NCBI RefSeq assembly: GCF_013085465.1
Contig: NZ_CP049838.1
Coordinates: 1,240,001 to 1,304,000, forward strand
Origin: Streptomyces asoensis
GTDB taxonomy: Bacteria > Actinomycetota > Actinomycetes > Streptomycetales > Streptomycetaceae
Direction of reading: 5' to 3'
DNA: 64,000 bases
In this document: positions 8,770-16,370 of the stretch, piece after piece
Position numbering within the stretch: position 1 is the stretch's first letter
Layout: every line of letters starts with the position of its first letter
Notes under the pieces: generated by a model
Seen by the model: the letters and a program-made list of their open reading frames with translations, nothing else
Told to the model about the DNA's origin: nothing
Database searches by the model: none
Position numbers and translations under genes: made by a program

Positions 8770-9672
8770 CTACTGCTCGTTGACGGCGAGACCGGCCACG
8801 GGCGCAGCCGCCTGGGCCTGATTCGGCTGGGCGCGATTCGGCTGGGCGTGATTCGGCTGAGTGGCCGTGGCCCTCAGCGTCTCGAAGGCGGCCGCCGTCG
8901 GGCCGGCCGGTTCGGCTTGATAGACCACCAGTTGCTGGTGCGGGGCCCCGTTGACCGTGAAAGCCGCGAATTTGATGTGCAGGTCTCCGACCTGGGGGTG
9001 TTTGAGGTGCTTGCCTTCCTGGGACTTGCTCTTGACGTCGTGCAGCTGCCAGATCCCGGCGAACTCCTCGCTCTGGGCGGACAGTTCCGCCACGACTTCG
9101 GCGATGCGGACCGATTCGGGGTCGTGTCCGTAGGCGGCCCTGATTTCGGCGACACAGGAGTGCGCGGCTCGCTCCCATTCCTGGTAGAACTCGCGCCCTG
9201 CCGGGTCGACGAACACCATGCGGGCGAGGTTGTCGAACTGGTCGAACCCGATATGGAGAGCCGTGGCGAGGGAGTTGGCCGCCATGATGTCGAGGGCCGG
9301 GCCGACGACGAAGGCCGGAGTGTGATCCCATCCGTCCATCAACTGCAACAACTGCTGGCTGACGTCCGTCTCGCCCCGGTCGCGCGGGCGTTGCGAGGCG
9401 GTGAGGCAGAGGCGGTTGAGATGGTCTGTGGCCTCCGCGTCCAGTTTGAGAGCCTGCGCCACGGCGTCGAGGACCTGCGGAGACGGGCTGTTCTCGCGTC
9501 CCTGTTCCAACCTGATGTAGTAGTCGGAGCTGACTCCGGCGAGCAGCGCGACTTCCTCTCTGCGCAGTCCCGGCACCCGGCGTCGCCCGTGTTCGGGCAG
9601 ACCGACGTCGTGTGGCTTCAAGGCTTCTCGGCGGGCTCTGAGGAAATCACCCAAAGGTGTCCCATTGCTCAT
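8770..9672 (-). CDS. XRE-family regulator with MmyB-like domain
   Basis: A 300-aa regulator. The helix-turn-helix lies at residues 6-60 (LGDFLRARREALKP, LRREEVALLAGVSSDYYIRLEQGRE). The MmyB-like domain follows, with landmarks TPAFVVGPALDIMAAN, LARMVFVDPAGREFYQEWER, VRIAEVVAELS and the final VNGAPHQQLVVYQAEPAGP. The C-terminus has a near-repeat of QPNHAQPNRAQPNQAQ, encoded by a short tandem DNA repeat at about 8815-8865 and probably neutral. It is divergent from a second regulator of the same family at 9926. A 21-bp operator sits in the shared intergenic region. Its likely regulon includes the SDR at 11221 and the genes at 21.6-24.6 kb. Confidence 0.92.
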   Translation of the reverse strand: MSNGTPLGDFLRARREALKPHDVGLPEHGRRRVPGLRREEVALLAGVSSDYYIRLEQGRENSPSPQVLDAVAQALKLDAEATDHLNRLCLTASQRPRDRGETDVSQQLLQLMDGWDHTPAFVVGPALDIMAANSLATALHIGFDQFDNLARMVFVDPAGREFYQEWERAAHSCVAEIRAAYGHDPESVRIAEVVAELSAQSEEFAGIWQLHDVKSKSQEGKHLKHPQVGDLHIKFAAFTVNGAPHQQLVVYQAEPAGPTAAAFETLRATATQPNHAQPNRAQPNQAQAAAPVAGLAVNEQ

Positions 9673-9860
9673 GCGGCAAGACTAGATGGTTCTCAGCCGA
9701 TGAAAGGTATCGGTCGCATAATGCAACACAAAATGACGCATCTTCCACGCAGGGTAATTGTCCGCCTTGCTCGACCGGGTTTGCCGGTCCTCCGTGACTC
9801 GCTGCGGAGGCCCGGCTGTCGGCAGGGGCAGCTGAGAGCGCGCCCCCGGGGGACCGCAAT

Positions 9861-9881
9861 CCTGGGTGTAATGCACCCACC
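9861..9881. promoter_or_regulatory. 21-bp inverted-repeat operator, site A
   Basis: The two half-sites CCTGGGTGT and GCACCCACC are separated by 3 bp. This matches the inverted repeat CCTGGGTGT-N3-GCACCCAGG found at four other places in the window, except that the last GG is CC. It lies between two divergent MmyB-like regulators, 45 bp before the plus-strand one. Autoregulation by one or both is the simplest reading. Confidence 0.65.
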
Positions 9882-9925
9882 GTCGGCAGAACTCTTCCCG
9901 GCGTTCTCCGCCTAGCCTTGGCAGC

Positions 9926-10771
9926 ATGGACAACGACACACACCCTGACTCGGTTGGAGGGCTGGGTCAGTTCCTCCGCTCCCGCAGAGAACGCCTCAGC
10001 CCTGCCGCGGCAGGACTGCCCGGCGCAGGCCGCCGAAGGGTGCCCGGCTTGCGGCGTGACGAGGTCGCGACGCTCGCGGGTGTCAGCCTGAGCTACTACG
10101 GCCGACTCGAGCAGAGCCGTGAACTCAGCCCCTCGCTCCGGGTGCTGGAGGCCATCGCCCGCGCACTGCACCTCGAGGAAGAGGACAAGCGGGAACTCTT
10201 CCGGCTGGCCCGGCCGGCAGCCCGCCGCACGAAGTCCCCGGTCCGGGTCGAGCGAGTCCGCCCGCACCTGCGGCAACTGATCGAAAGCTGGACCAGGACG
10301 CCGGCCTTCATCATCGGCCACGCCCAGGACCTGCTGGCCACCAACGCACTGGCCGACGCTCTCTACCGTGACTTCGCCCAGCACGACAACGTGCTGCGCA
10401 TGCTCTTCCTGGACCCCGCGGCGAAGTCGTTCTACCAGAACGCGGAGCGGGCCCGGCATCGTGCGGTCGCCGACCTTCAGCAGACCGCCGCAAGCACTCC
10501 GGAGGATCCCCGCGTCCTGGAGATCGTCGGTGAACTGTCGGTGCGCAGCGGCGAGTTCCGCTCCCTGTGGGCACGCGAGTACACCCGGGTCCCGCCCTAC
10601 GATGTCAAGCAGGTCAACCACTCTGTCGTGGGAGACCTGGAGTTGCGGCACGAGGCCCTCACCATCCGCAGCACCCCGGGCCAGCAACTCGTCATCCTCC
10701 AGGCCGAGCCGGGCTCCCCCTCCGCCGACGGACTGGCCCTGCTGGGCTCCATCAGCGCACCCGAAGGCTGA
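9926..10771 (+). CDS. XRE-family regulator with MmyB-like domain
   Basis: A 281-aa regulator paralogous to its divergent neighbour. The helix-turn-helix reads LGQFLRSRRERLSP and LRRDEVATLAGVSLSYYGRLEQSRE. The MmyB-like domain has TPAFIIGHAQDLLATN, LRMLFLDPAAKSFYQNAERARHR and the closing GQQLVILQAEPGSPS. The ATG at 9926 is just downstream of the operator at 9861-9881. With the SDR gene at 11221 on the same strand carrying the same operator, this regulator is a good candidate for controlling that gene. Two paralogues facing each other over one operator suggest either cross-regulation or heteromer formation. Confidence 0.92.
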   Translation: MDNDTHPDSVGGLGQFLRSRRERLSPAAAGLPGAGRRRVPGLRRDEVATLAGVSLSYYGRLEQSRELSPSLRVLEAIARALHLEEEDKRELFRLARPAARRTKSPVRVERVRPHLRQLIESWTRTPAFIIGHAQDLLATNALADALYRDFAQHDNVLRMLFLDPAAKSFYQNAERARHRAVADLQQTAASTPEDPRVLEIVGELSVRSGEFRSLWAREYTRVPPYDVKQVNHSVVGDLELRHEALTIRSTPGQQLVILQAEPGSPSADGLALLGSISAPEG

Positions 10772-11103
10772 TACTGGGTATTCCTCTCGGCGGCATCGGG
10801 AATTCCTTCCAGGAAAGCGCTGGAAAGACATACCTGGCTCGATTCCGGCGGATCGAAAACCAGCTGTCCCCCATCCCCGGTTTCTCCCTGCGGTTGATCT
10901 GGTGGGGCAGTGGGCTGCGCTCTCCGCGGGCCTCGGCTTCCGGCACCACTTTGCAGCAGCAGGCTGCCTACGGACTCCGGTCAAGGTTCCAGGCCGGCGC
11001 AACCCATGGACCAAGGGGCCGCTGCTGCCGTGACCGATGGTCCTTGGCTCATTGGAGCCGCTGCTCAGCCTGTGGTGCTTCGCCCGGACGTACGCCTCGT
11101 CTT
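10772..11103. other. Intergenic region without a recognisable gene
   Basis: This 330-bp stretch lies between a regulator and the operator before the SDR. Its short open frames are not supported by ribosome binding sites or by recognisable protein motifs. Confidence 0.45.
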
Positions 11104-11124
11104 CCTGGGTGTGGGACTCCCAGG
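11104..11124. promoter_or_regulatory. 21-bp inverted-repeat operator, site B
   Basis: The half-sites CCTGGGTGT and ACTCCCAGG are separated by 3 bp. Compared with the consensus the right half has ACT in place of GCA, but the outer CCTGGG/CCCAGG arms are perfect. The site is about 97-117 bp upstream of the SDR start at 11221. Confidence 0.6.
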
Positions 11125-11220
11125 AAAAGCGCAGCCTTCATGGCTTCGTAGCGGACGGGCACACTCGAACACGTCAACAGGAAATCCCCGAAAGGGGAAG
11201 CGACGAAAGAGGTTTTCCCC

Positions 11221-12060
11221 ATGGCTACGTGGTTTGTCACCGGCGCCTCCCGTGGAATCGGTGCGGAAATCGCCCGTGCCGCTCTGACAGGGGGTGACAA
11301 TGTCGTGGTCGCCGTACGGAATCCGGAGCGGGTGCCGGACGATCTGAAGAACTCGGACAAGGTTTTCGCGGTCGCCCTGGACGTCACGGACAACGACAGC
11401 ATCCCGCAAGCGGTCGAGGCCGCCGTGGACCGGTTCGGCGGCATCGACGTGCTGGTGAACAACGCCGGCCGCGGCTTGCTCGGCGCGCTGGAGGAGATCA
11501 CCGACGCGGAGGCCCGGTCGCTGTTCGACCTCAACGTCTTCGGCCTGATCAACGTCACCCGCGCCGTACTGCCCGTCATGCGCAAGCAGGGATCGGGCCG
11601 GCTGGTGCACATCGGTTCCCGCTCCGGTTTCGAGGGCGAGCCCGGTGTCAGCCTCTACTGCGCGTCGAAGTTCGCCGTCGCCGGCATCAGCGAGGCGCTC
11701 TCCGTCGAGATGGCGCCGTTCGGGATCCAGTCGATGGTCGTCGAGCCCGGTGTGTTCCGCACCGACTTCCTCGACGCCGGCTCCTTGTCGGTCGCCGCGG
11801 ATCGCATCGCCGCCTACGACGACACCCCCGCGCACGTGACGCTGGACTGGATCGACCGGGCCAACCACGCCCAGCTCGGCGACCCCGTCAAGGGCGCCGC
11901 CCTCATCGTCGAGGTCGCCTCCACCGAGAAGCTGCCCACGCACCTCTACCTCGGGCGCGACACCCTTGAGCGGCTCGACGTCAAGTACCAGCAGGTGCAG
12001 GAGGATCTCGCCCCGTGGCGCGAGAAGTCCGCCGCCACCGCGCACAACGACGCCGCCTGA
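11221..12060 (+). CDS. SDR family oxidoreductase
   Basis: A 279-aa classical short-chain dehydrogenase. It has the TGASRGIG cofactor motif, an LVNNAGRG strand, a serine in HIGSRSG and the catalytic YCASK. The C-terminal part (DVKYQQVQEDLAPWREKS) matches a well-populated actinobacterial group of SDRs. The start codon at 11221 follows an AAAGAGG site. The upstream 21-bp operator matches the one between the MmyB-like regulators 1.2 kb away, so this is the probable SDR partner of those regulators. The substrate is unknown. Confidence 0.93.
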   Translation: MATWFVTGASRGIGAEIARAALTGGDNVVVAVRNPERVPDDLKNSDKVFAVALDVTDNDSIPQAVEAAVDRFGGIDVLVNNAGRGLLGALEEITDAEARSLFDLNVFGLINVTRAVLPVMRKQGSGRLVHIGSRSGFEGEPGVSLYCASKFAVAGISEALSVEMAPFGIQSMVVEPGVFRTDFLDAGSLSVAADRIAAYDDTPAHVTLDWIDRANHAQLGDPVKGAALIVEVASTEKLPTHLYLGRDTLERLDVKYQQVQEDLAPWREKSAATAHNDAA

Positions 12061-12191
12061 CGCACCGCCGGGCGCCCGACGCATCCGGGCGCCCGCACCC
12101 ACCCGGCTCTCCCCACCTCCCGAAGTCTTCCGAACGAACCTTCCGGTCAAAGAGGTTGAGGTTCTGTGATGTCTGCTGCCCTGCTCACCGG

Positions 12192-12320
12192 CGCTCCCTG
12201 GCCGGCCGTCTCGCCGTCGTCTCAGGCGCCTCCAGCGGCATGGGCATCGCCGAACTCGGTGCCACCGTGGTCGTTCCGGGTGGCCGCGTGCACGCCGCCG
12301 GGGCCTTGTGGATCACCGGG
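12192..12320 (+). pseudogene. Fragment of an SDR gene
   Basis: A short reading frame encodes RSLAGRLAVVSGASSGMG, the cofactor-binding start of an SDR, followed at once by IAELGATVVVPGG. About six to ten residues of the helix between these segments are missing, and no SDR sequence follows. It looks like the truncated 5' end of a second SDR gene that once followed the intact one at 11221. Confidence 0.5.
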
Positions 12321-12352
12321 CCCCGGCACCCACACCGTCTAAGCTCCGGGCC

Positions 12353-13024
12353 ATGCGCGTATTGGTCTTGGAGGACGATCCCGAGCTGGGGCCCGTCGTC
12401 GCTGCTCAGCTACGTGATGCGGGGTTCGCGGTGGACCTTGCGCGGACGCTGGCCGAAGCGGATCTCAAGCTCTCCGTCAACAGCTACGACTGTGTCGTGG
12501 CCGACCGCTCGGTTCCGGACGGCGACTCACTCACGCTGCTCGCCGCACATCGGCGGACGGGATCGGCGCTGCCCTTTCTGCTGCTGACGGCACTGGACGC
12601 GGTGAGCGACCGGGTGGCCGGCTTCGAGCACGGGGCGGACGACTACCTGGTCAAGCCCTTCGCCTTCGCCGAACTGGTCGTACGGGTACGGGCGTTGTGC
12701 CGCAGGGAGCAGCCCGCGCGGCTACCGGTCCTGCGGGCGGGTGATCTGGAGGTCGATCTTCCACGGCGCCGTGTGTCGAGGGCCGGGGTGCTGCTCAGCC
12801 TGTCGGCCAAGGAGTTCGCGGTCCTTGAGCTGCTGATGCTGCGCGCGGGTGAGGTCGTCACGCGCACCGAGCTGATCGAGAGCTGCTGGGACGAGGCGAG
12901 CGAGCCGATGTCCAACGTGGTGGACGTCCTGATCGGGCAGCTGCGACGGCGGCTCGGGCCGCCCGATCCGATCGGGACGGTGCGCGGCGTCGGCTACCGA
13001 CTGGGCGACGAGGCGCAGGCGTGA
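12353..13024 (+). CDS. OmpR/PhoB family response regulator
   Basis: A 223-aa response regulator. The receiver starts MRVLVLEDDPELG. At the phosphoacceptor strand the sequence reads CVVADRSVPDG, with Asp in the usual place. The conserved Thr/Lys switch is in LLTALDA and DYLVKPF. The C-terminal winged helix includes LSLSAKEFAVLELLMLRAG and VVDVLIGQLRRRLG. The ATG at 12353 is chosen because the receiver begins there. The stop codon overlaps the kinase GTG start (GTGA), which indicates translational coupling. Confidence 0.94.
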   Translation: MRVLVLEDDPELGPVVAAQLRDAGFAVDLARTLAEADLKLSVNSYDCVVADRSVPDGDSLTLLAAHRRTGSALPFLLLTALDAVSDRVAGFEHGADDYLVKPFAFAELVVRVRALCRREQPARLPVLRAGDLEVDLPRRRVSRAGVLLSLSAKEFAVLELLMLRAGEVVTRTELIESCWDEASEPMSNVVDVLIGQLRRRLGPPDPIGTVRGVGYRLGDEAQA

Positions 13025-14409
13025 TCCGCCGGGACGCCGCGTCCTCCATGTCCTCCCTTTCACCCGCCGTGGCCCGACTGCGGCGCACCCGCCGGTTGAT
13101 GACCCTCCTGTTCGCCTCGACGACCGCCGCCTGTCTCGTCGTACTCGCCACTGTCGCCATCCGCATCGATGCCGGATCCCGCCGGTCCGGCCTCGACCAC
13201 GAGGTCGGCAACCGCGCCGTCGGCCTTTCGCGGGCGGTCTGGTTCGACGCGGGGACGCTGCACCTGGAGCCGCTGCGCGAAGACGAACTCGCGCAGGGCG
13301 CACAGGTGTTGGCCGTCCTGCACGCGGCGCCGGGAGAATCGCCGTCGGTTCGGAACGTCGTTCCCGCGCGCTCGGCGCTGCCCGATCAGGACCGGCTCGA
13401 CGAGATCTGGCGGAGCGTCCTGGAAGAACAGGACACCGTCCTGGTCAGCGCCCCTTCCACGGACGGCGGGCGGCTGAGGTGGGCGGCGGCATCGGTCTGG
13501 GACGACGACCGGATCGGTGCGGCCGTACTGGTCGGCACGGAGCTGGCGCGCAGCGAACGCGATCACGACGTCCTCGTGCGCTGGCTGGCGCTCGGCTGCA
13601 CGGCTCTCGTCTGCTGCGCGGCGGCCGTCGGCCACCTGCTGTCCGGCCGGGCCATGCGTCCCGCCCTGCGCGGGCTGGGGCAGCAGGAGCAGTTCCTGGC
13701 GGAAGCGGCGCACGAGCTGCGTACGCCGCTGGCGACGTTGCGGCTCGTGGTGGAGCGGGGTGGTTCTTCCGGTTCTTCCGACGAGGCCCTACGGCTGGTG
13801 GACCGGCTGAGCCGGCTGGTCACCGGGCTGCTCGCCAGGGCCCGCGTGGAGGCCGGTGCGCAGCGGGCGGAGCTGGTGCCTCTGCGCCTCGACCAGCTGG
13901 TGGAGACCACGGTCGAGGAGCTGCCTGACCATGAGGGCGTCACGGTGAGCTCCCAGCCGGTGGTGGTGCTCGGGGATCCGGATCTGCTGGCTCAGGCGGT
14001 ACGGAACCTGGTGGAGAACGCCCAGCGGCACGGTGGCCCGGCCGGGGCGCCTGTGGAGGTCACCGTCGCACCGGGCCTGGTCACGGTCCGCGACCACGGG
14101 GCCGGGGTGCCGCTCGCGGACCGGGAGCGGGTCTTCGCCCGGGGAGTCACCGGGGAGTCCGAAACTGCCTCGGGAACGGGAACGGGAGCGGTCGCGGGAA
14201 CGGGGGCGGGAGCGGGAACGGGGGCGGGAGCGGGAACGGGGGCGGGGCTCGCCATCGTCCGCTGGGTCGCCGAGCTGCATCACGGCACCGCTCATCTCGC
14301 GGACGCTCCCGGCGGCGGCTTGATCGCCGAGCTCCGGCTGCCGGCGGAACCGGCGGCCCGGACGTCCTCATCCTCATCTCATGAACGCCCCGGCACCGTG
14401 GGCGCATGA
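13021..14409 (+). CDS. Sensor histidine kinase (HisKA type)
   Basis: A 462-aa two-helix sensor kinase with membrane segments LMTLLFASTTAACLVVLATVAI and WLALGCTALVCCAAAVGHLL around a small extracellular domain. The H-box is EAAHELRTPLATLRL, the N-box VRNLVENAQRHGG and the G1 box VRDHGAGVP. Between G1 and G2 the ATP lid carries an unusual Gly/Thr/Ala repeat (see 14166-14250), after which the G2 box GAGLAIVRWV continues normally. The gene overlaps the response regulator before it and the GH9 gene after it. The three genes therefore form an operon, and the kinase probably senses a cell-wall or plant-polysaccharide-derived signal. Confidence 0.92.
   Translation: MIRRDAASSMSSLSPAVARLRRTRRLMTLLFASTTAACLVVLATVAIRIDAGSRRSGLDHEVGNRAVGLSRAVWFDAGTLHLEPLREDELAQGAQVLAVLHAAPGESPSVRNVVPARSALPDQDRLDEIWRSVLEEQDTVLVSAPSTDGGRLRWAAASVWDDDRIGAAVLVGTELARSERDHDVLVRWLALGCTALVCCAAAVGHLLSGRAMRPALRGLGQQEQFLAEAAHELRTPLATLRLVVERGGSSGSSDEALRLVDRLSRLVTGLLARARVEAGAQRAELVPLRLDQLVETTVEELPDHEGVTVSSQPVVVLGDPDLLAQAVRNLVENAQRHGGPAGAPVEVTVAPGLVTVRDHGAGVPLADRERVFARGVTGESETASGTGTGAVAGTGAGAGTGAGAGTGAGLAIVRWVAELHHGTAHLADAPGGGLIAELRLPAEPAARTSSSSSHERPGTVGA
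14166..14250 (+). repeat. In-frame 18-bp tandem repeat inside the kinase ATP lid
   Basis: Copies of GCGGGAACGGGGGCGGGA follow one another almost perfectly, preceded by shorter GGAACG units, and encode a Gly-Thr-Gly-Ala-rich run of about 25 residues. Histidine kinase ATP lids at this place are normally short and not repetitive. The unit length is a multiple of three, so copy-number change would keep the frame. Confidence 0.85.
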
Positions 14410-16358
14410 ACCCTCTGCGCAAACCGTGGCTGCTGGTCGCCACCACCGCGGGACTTGGCACCCTGCTCCTCGCCGTGACCCTGCACGGCCTGCCCTACGG
14501 CGGCGACACCACGTCTGCCTCGACCATGGTGGCCATCCGGGTCGACCAGGTCGGCTATGTGCGCGGCGAGGAGAAGCAGGCGTACGTCATGGGGCCCTCT
14601 GCGGTTCTCGCGGAAGCGCGCTTCACAGTCGTCGACGCCAAGGACAAGATGGTCGCGGCGGGGAGGCTCGGAGCCGCCACCGGCCGCTGGAACGCCAAGT
14701 ACCCCTCGGTGCGCACCGTCGACCTCTCCGCGCTGAACACCCCCGGCACCTACCGCATCGTCCTGACCGGGACCGCGGCCGGCCGCTCCCCCGCCTTCCG
14801 GATCGCCGACGCCGACGAGCTGATGACCCCGCTCGTCCGTGACAACGTCCGCTTCCTACAGGCGCAGCGCGACGGCGCCGACGTGCTTCCCGGTGCCCTG
14901 CGGCACGGACCTTCGCATCTGGCCGACGAGAACGCGACCGTGTACGCCGACCCGGAATACGACGAGGAGGGCAACGAGCTGCTCGACGAGCAGCTGACCC
15001 CGACCGGCGACCAGGTCGACGTCTCGGGCGGCTGGTTCGACGCCGGCGACTTCCTCAAGTTCACCGGCACCACCTCCTACTCGGTCGCCGAACTCCTCTT
15101 CGCCCAGCGCGACCTGCCGAACGCGACGGAGCTCTCCGACGAGGCTTCGCACGGGCTGGACTGGATCGACAAGATGTGGGACGGGGACAGCGAGACGCTC
15201 TACGCCCAGGTCGGCATCGGCGCGGGCAACGACGCCGTACGGACGGATCACGACGTGTGGCGACTTCCGGAGGCCGACGACCGACTCGATGTGTCCCCCG
15301 GTGACCCGGACTACACGATCAAGCACCGGCCGGTGTTCCGCGCGGCCGACCCGGGCGAGCCGATCAGCCCAAATCTGGCGGGCCGCGTGGCCGCGGTCTT
15401 CGCCCTCGCCGCACAGCGCGCGGCCGACACGGCCCCGGAGGAGGCCCAGGACTGGCTGGACAAGGCCGCCGCCGTCTACGACCTGGCGGACACCGGCCAC
15501 GACCCCGACGAGCAGCTCGTCACCGCGTTCCCGGACACCTTCTATCCCGAGGACTCGTGGCAGGACGACATGGAGTTCGGCGGCGCCGAACTGGCCCTGG
15601 CCGCACGGGAACTCGGGGATGACCGGGAGGACGACTGGGCCGACGCCGCAGCCGGATGGGCCGGTGACTATCTGGACTCCGACGTCAAGGGCACCCTCGA
15701 CGTCGCGGACGTCAGCGCCCTGGCCCACGTAGACCTGACCACCGTCCTGGCCGGCACCCGGACGAACGGCATCGGGGCCGAGGAGCTCTACGAGGACCTG
15801 CGCCGCCAGCTGGAGGACGGTGTCGCCCGCGCCGAGCACGACCCGTTCGGAGCCGGCGCCGTCTACGACGACTTCGACGCCGTACCGCACACCTTCGGGC
15901 TGGTGGCCACCGCCCGCCTCTATGCCAAGGCCACCGGGGACACCCGCTATGCGACCTTCGCCGGCCGGCAGCGAGGCTGGGCCCTCGGCGCCAACCCCTG
16001 GGGAACCAGCTTCGTCATCGGTGCGGGTGAGGTCTACCCGCACTGCCCGGAACACCAGCTCGCCAACCTCAGGGGCAGCCACGACGGAAAGGGCGCCATC
16101 CTGCGGGGCGCTGTGGTCAACGGCCCCAACGCCGCTGCGAAGCTGGAGGAGTTGAACAGTTTCCCGACCATGAAGAAGTGCGCTGCTGCCCCGCCGACAG
16201 GGGCCTGGACCGACTTCGACGGCAAGGGCGCGCGGTACGTCGACGACGTGGGCGCCTGGCAGACAGTGGAGCCCGCACTGGACTTCACGACGACGGCACT
16301 GCTGGCCTTCGCCCTGACCGCGCAGGGCGAAGGAGGCGAAGGAGGCGAAGGCCAGTAG
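14406..16358 (+). CDS. Glycoside hydrolase family 9 protein with CelD N-terminal domain
   Basis: A 650-aa protein. The N-terminal signal or anchor helix (WLLVATTAGLGTLLLAVTL) is followed by an Ig-like CelD_N domain starting IRVDQVGYVRGEEKQAYV at residue 41. The GH9 catalytic domain has the base-bearing GGWFDAGDFLKF, the conserved ANPWGTSFVIGAGEVYPHCPEHQ region and the C-terminal acid Glu in VEPALDFTTTAL. It is thus an endo/exo-acting beta-glucanase-type enzyme, probably secreted or surface-held. The C-terminal GEGGEGGEG tail is repetitive. The start ATGA overlaps the kinase stop, so expression is coupled to the two-component system. Confidence 0.92.
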   Translation: MNPLRKPWLLVATTAGLGTLLLAVTLHGLPYGGDTTSASTMVAIRVDQVGYVRGEEKQAYVMGPSAVLAEARFTVVDAKDKMVAAGRLGAATGRWNAKYPSVRTVDLSALNTPGTYRIVLTGTAAGRSPAFRIADADELMTPLVRDNVRFLQAQRDGADVLPGALRHGPSHLADENATVYADPEYDEEGNELLDEQLTPTGDQVDVSGGWFDAGDFLKFTGTTSYSVAELLFAQRDLPNATELSDEASHGLDWIDKMWDGDSETLYAQVGIGAGNDAVRTDHDVWRLPEADDRLDVSPGDPDYTIKHRPVFRAADPGEPISPNLAGRVAAVFALAAQRAADTAPEEAQDWLDKAAAVYDLADTGHDPDEQLVTAFPDTFYPEDSWQDDMEFGGAELALAARELGDDREDDWADAAAGWAGDYLDSDVKGTLDVADVSALAHVDLTTVLAGTRTNGIGAEELYEDLRRQLEDGVARAEHDPFGAGAVYDDFDAVPHTFGLVATARLYAKATGDTRYATFAGRQRGWALGANPWGTSFVIGAGEVYPHCPEHQLANLRGSHDGKGAILRGAVVNGPNAAAKLEELNSFPTMKKCAAAPPTGAWTDFDGKGARYVDDVGAWQTVEPALDFTTTALLAFALTAQGEGGEGGEGQ

Positions 16359-16370
16359 TCCTGGCGCTCC

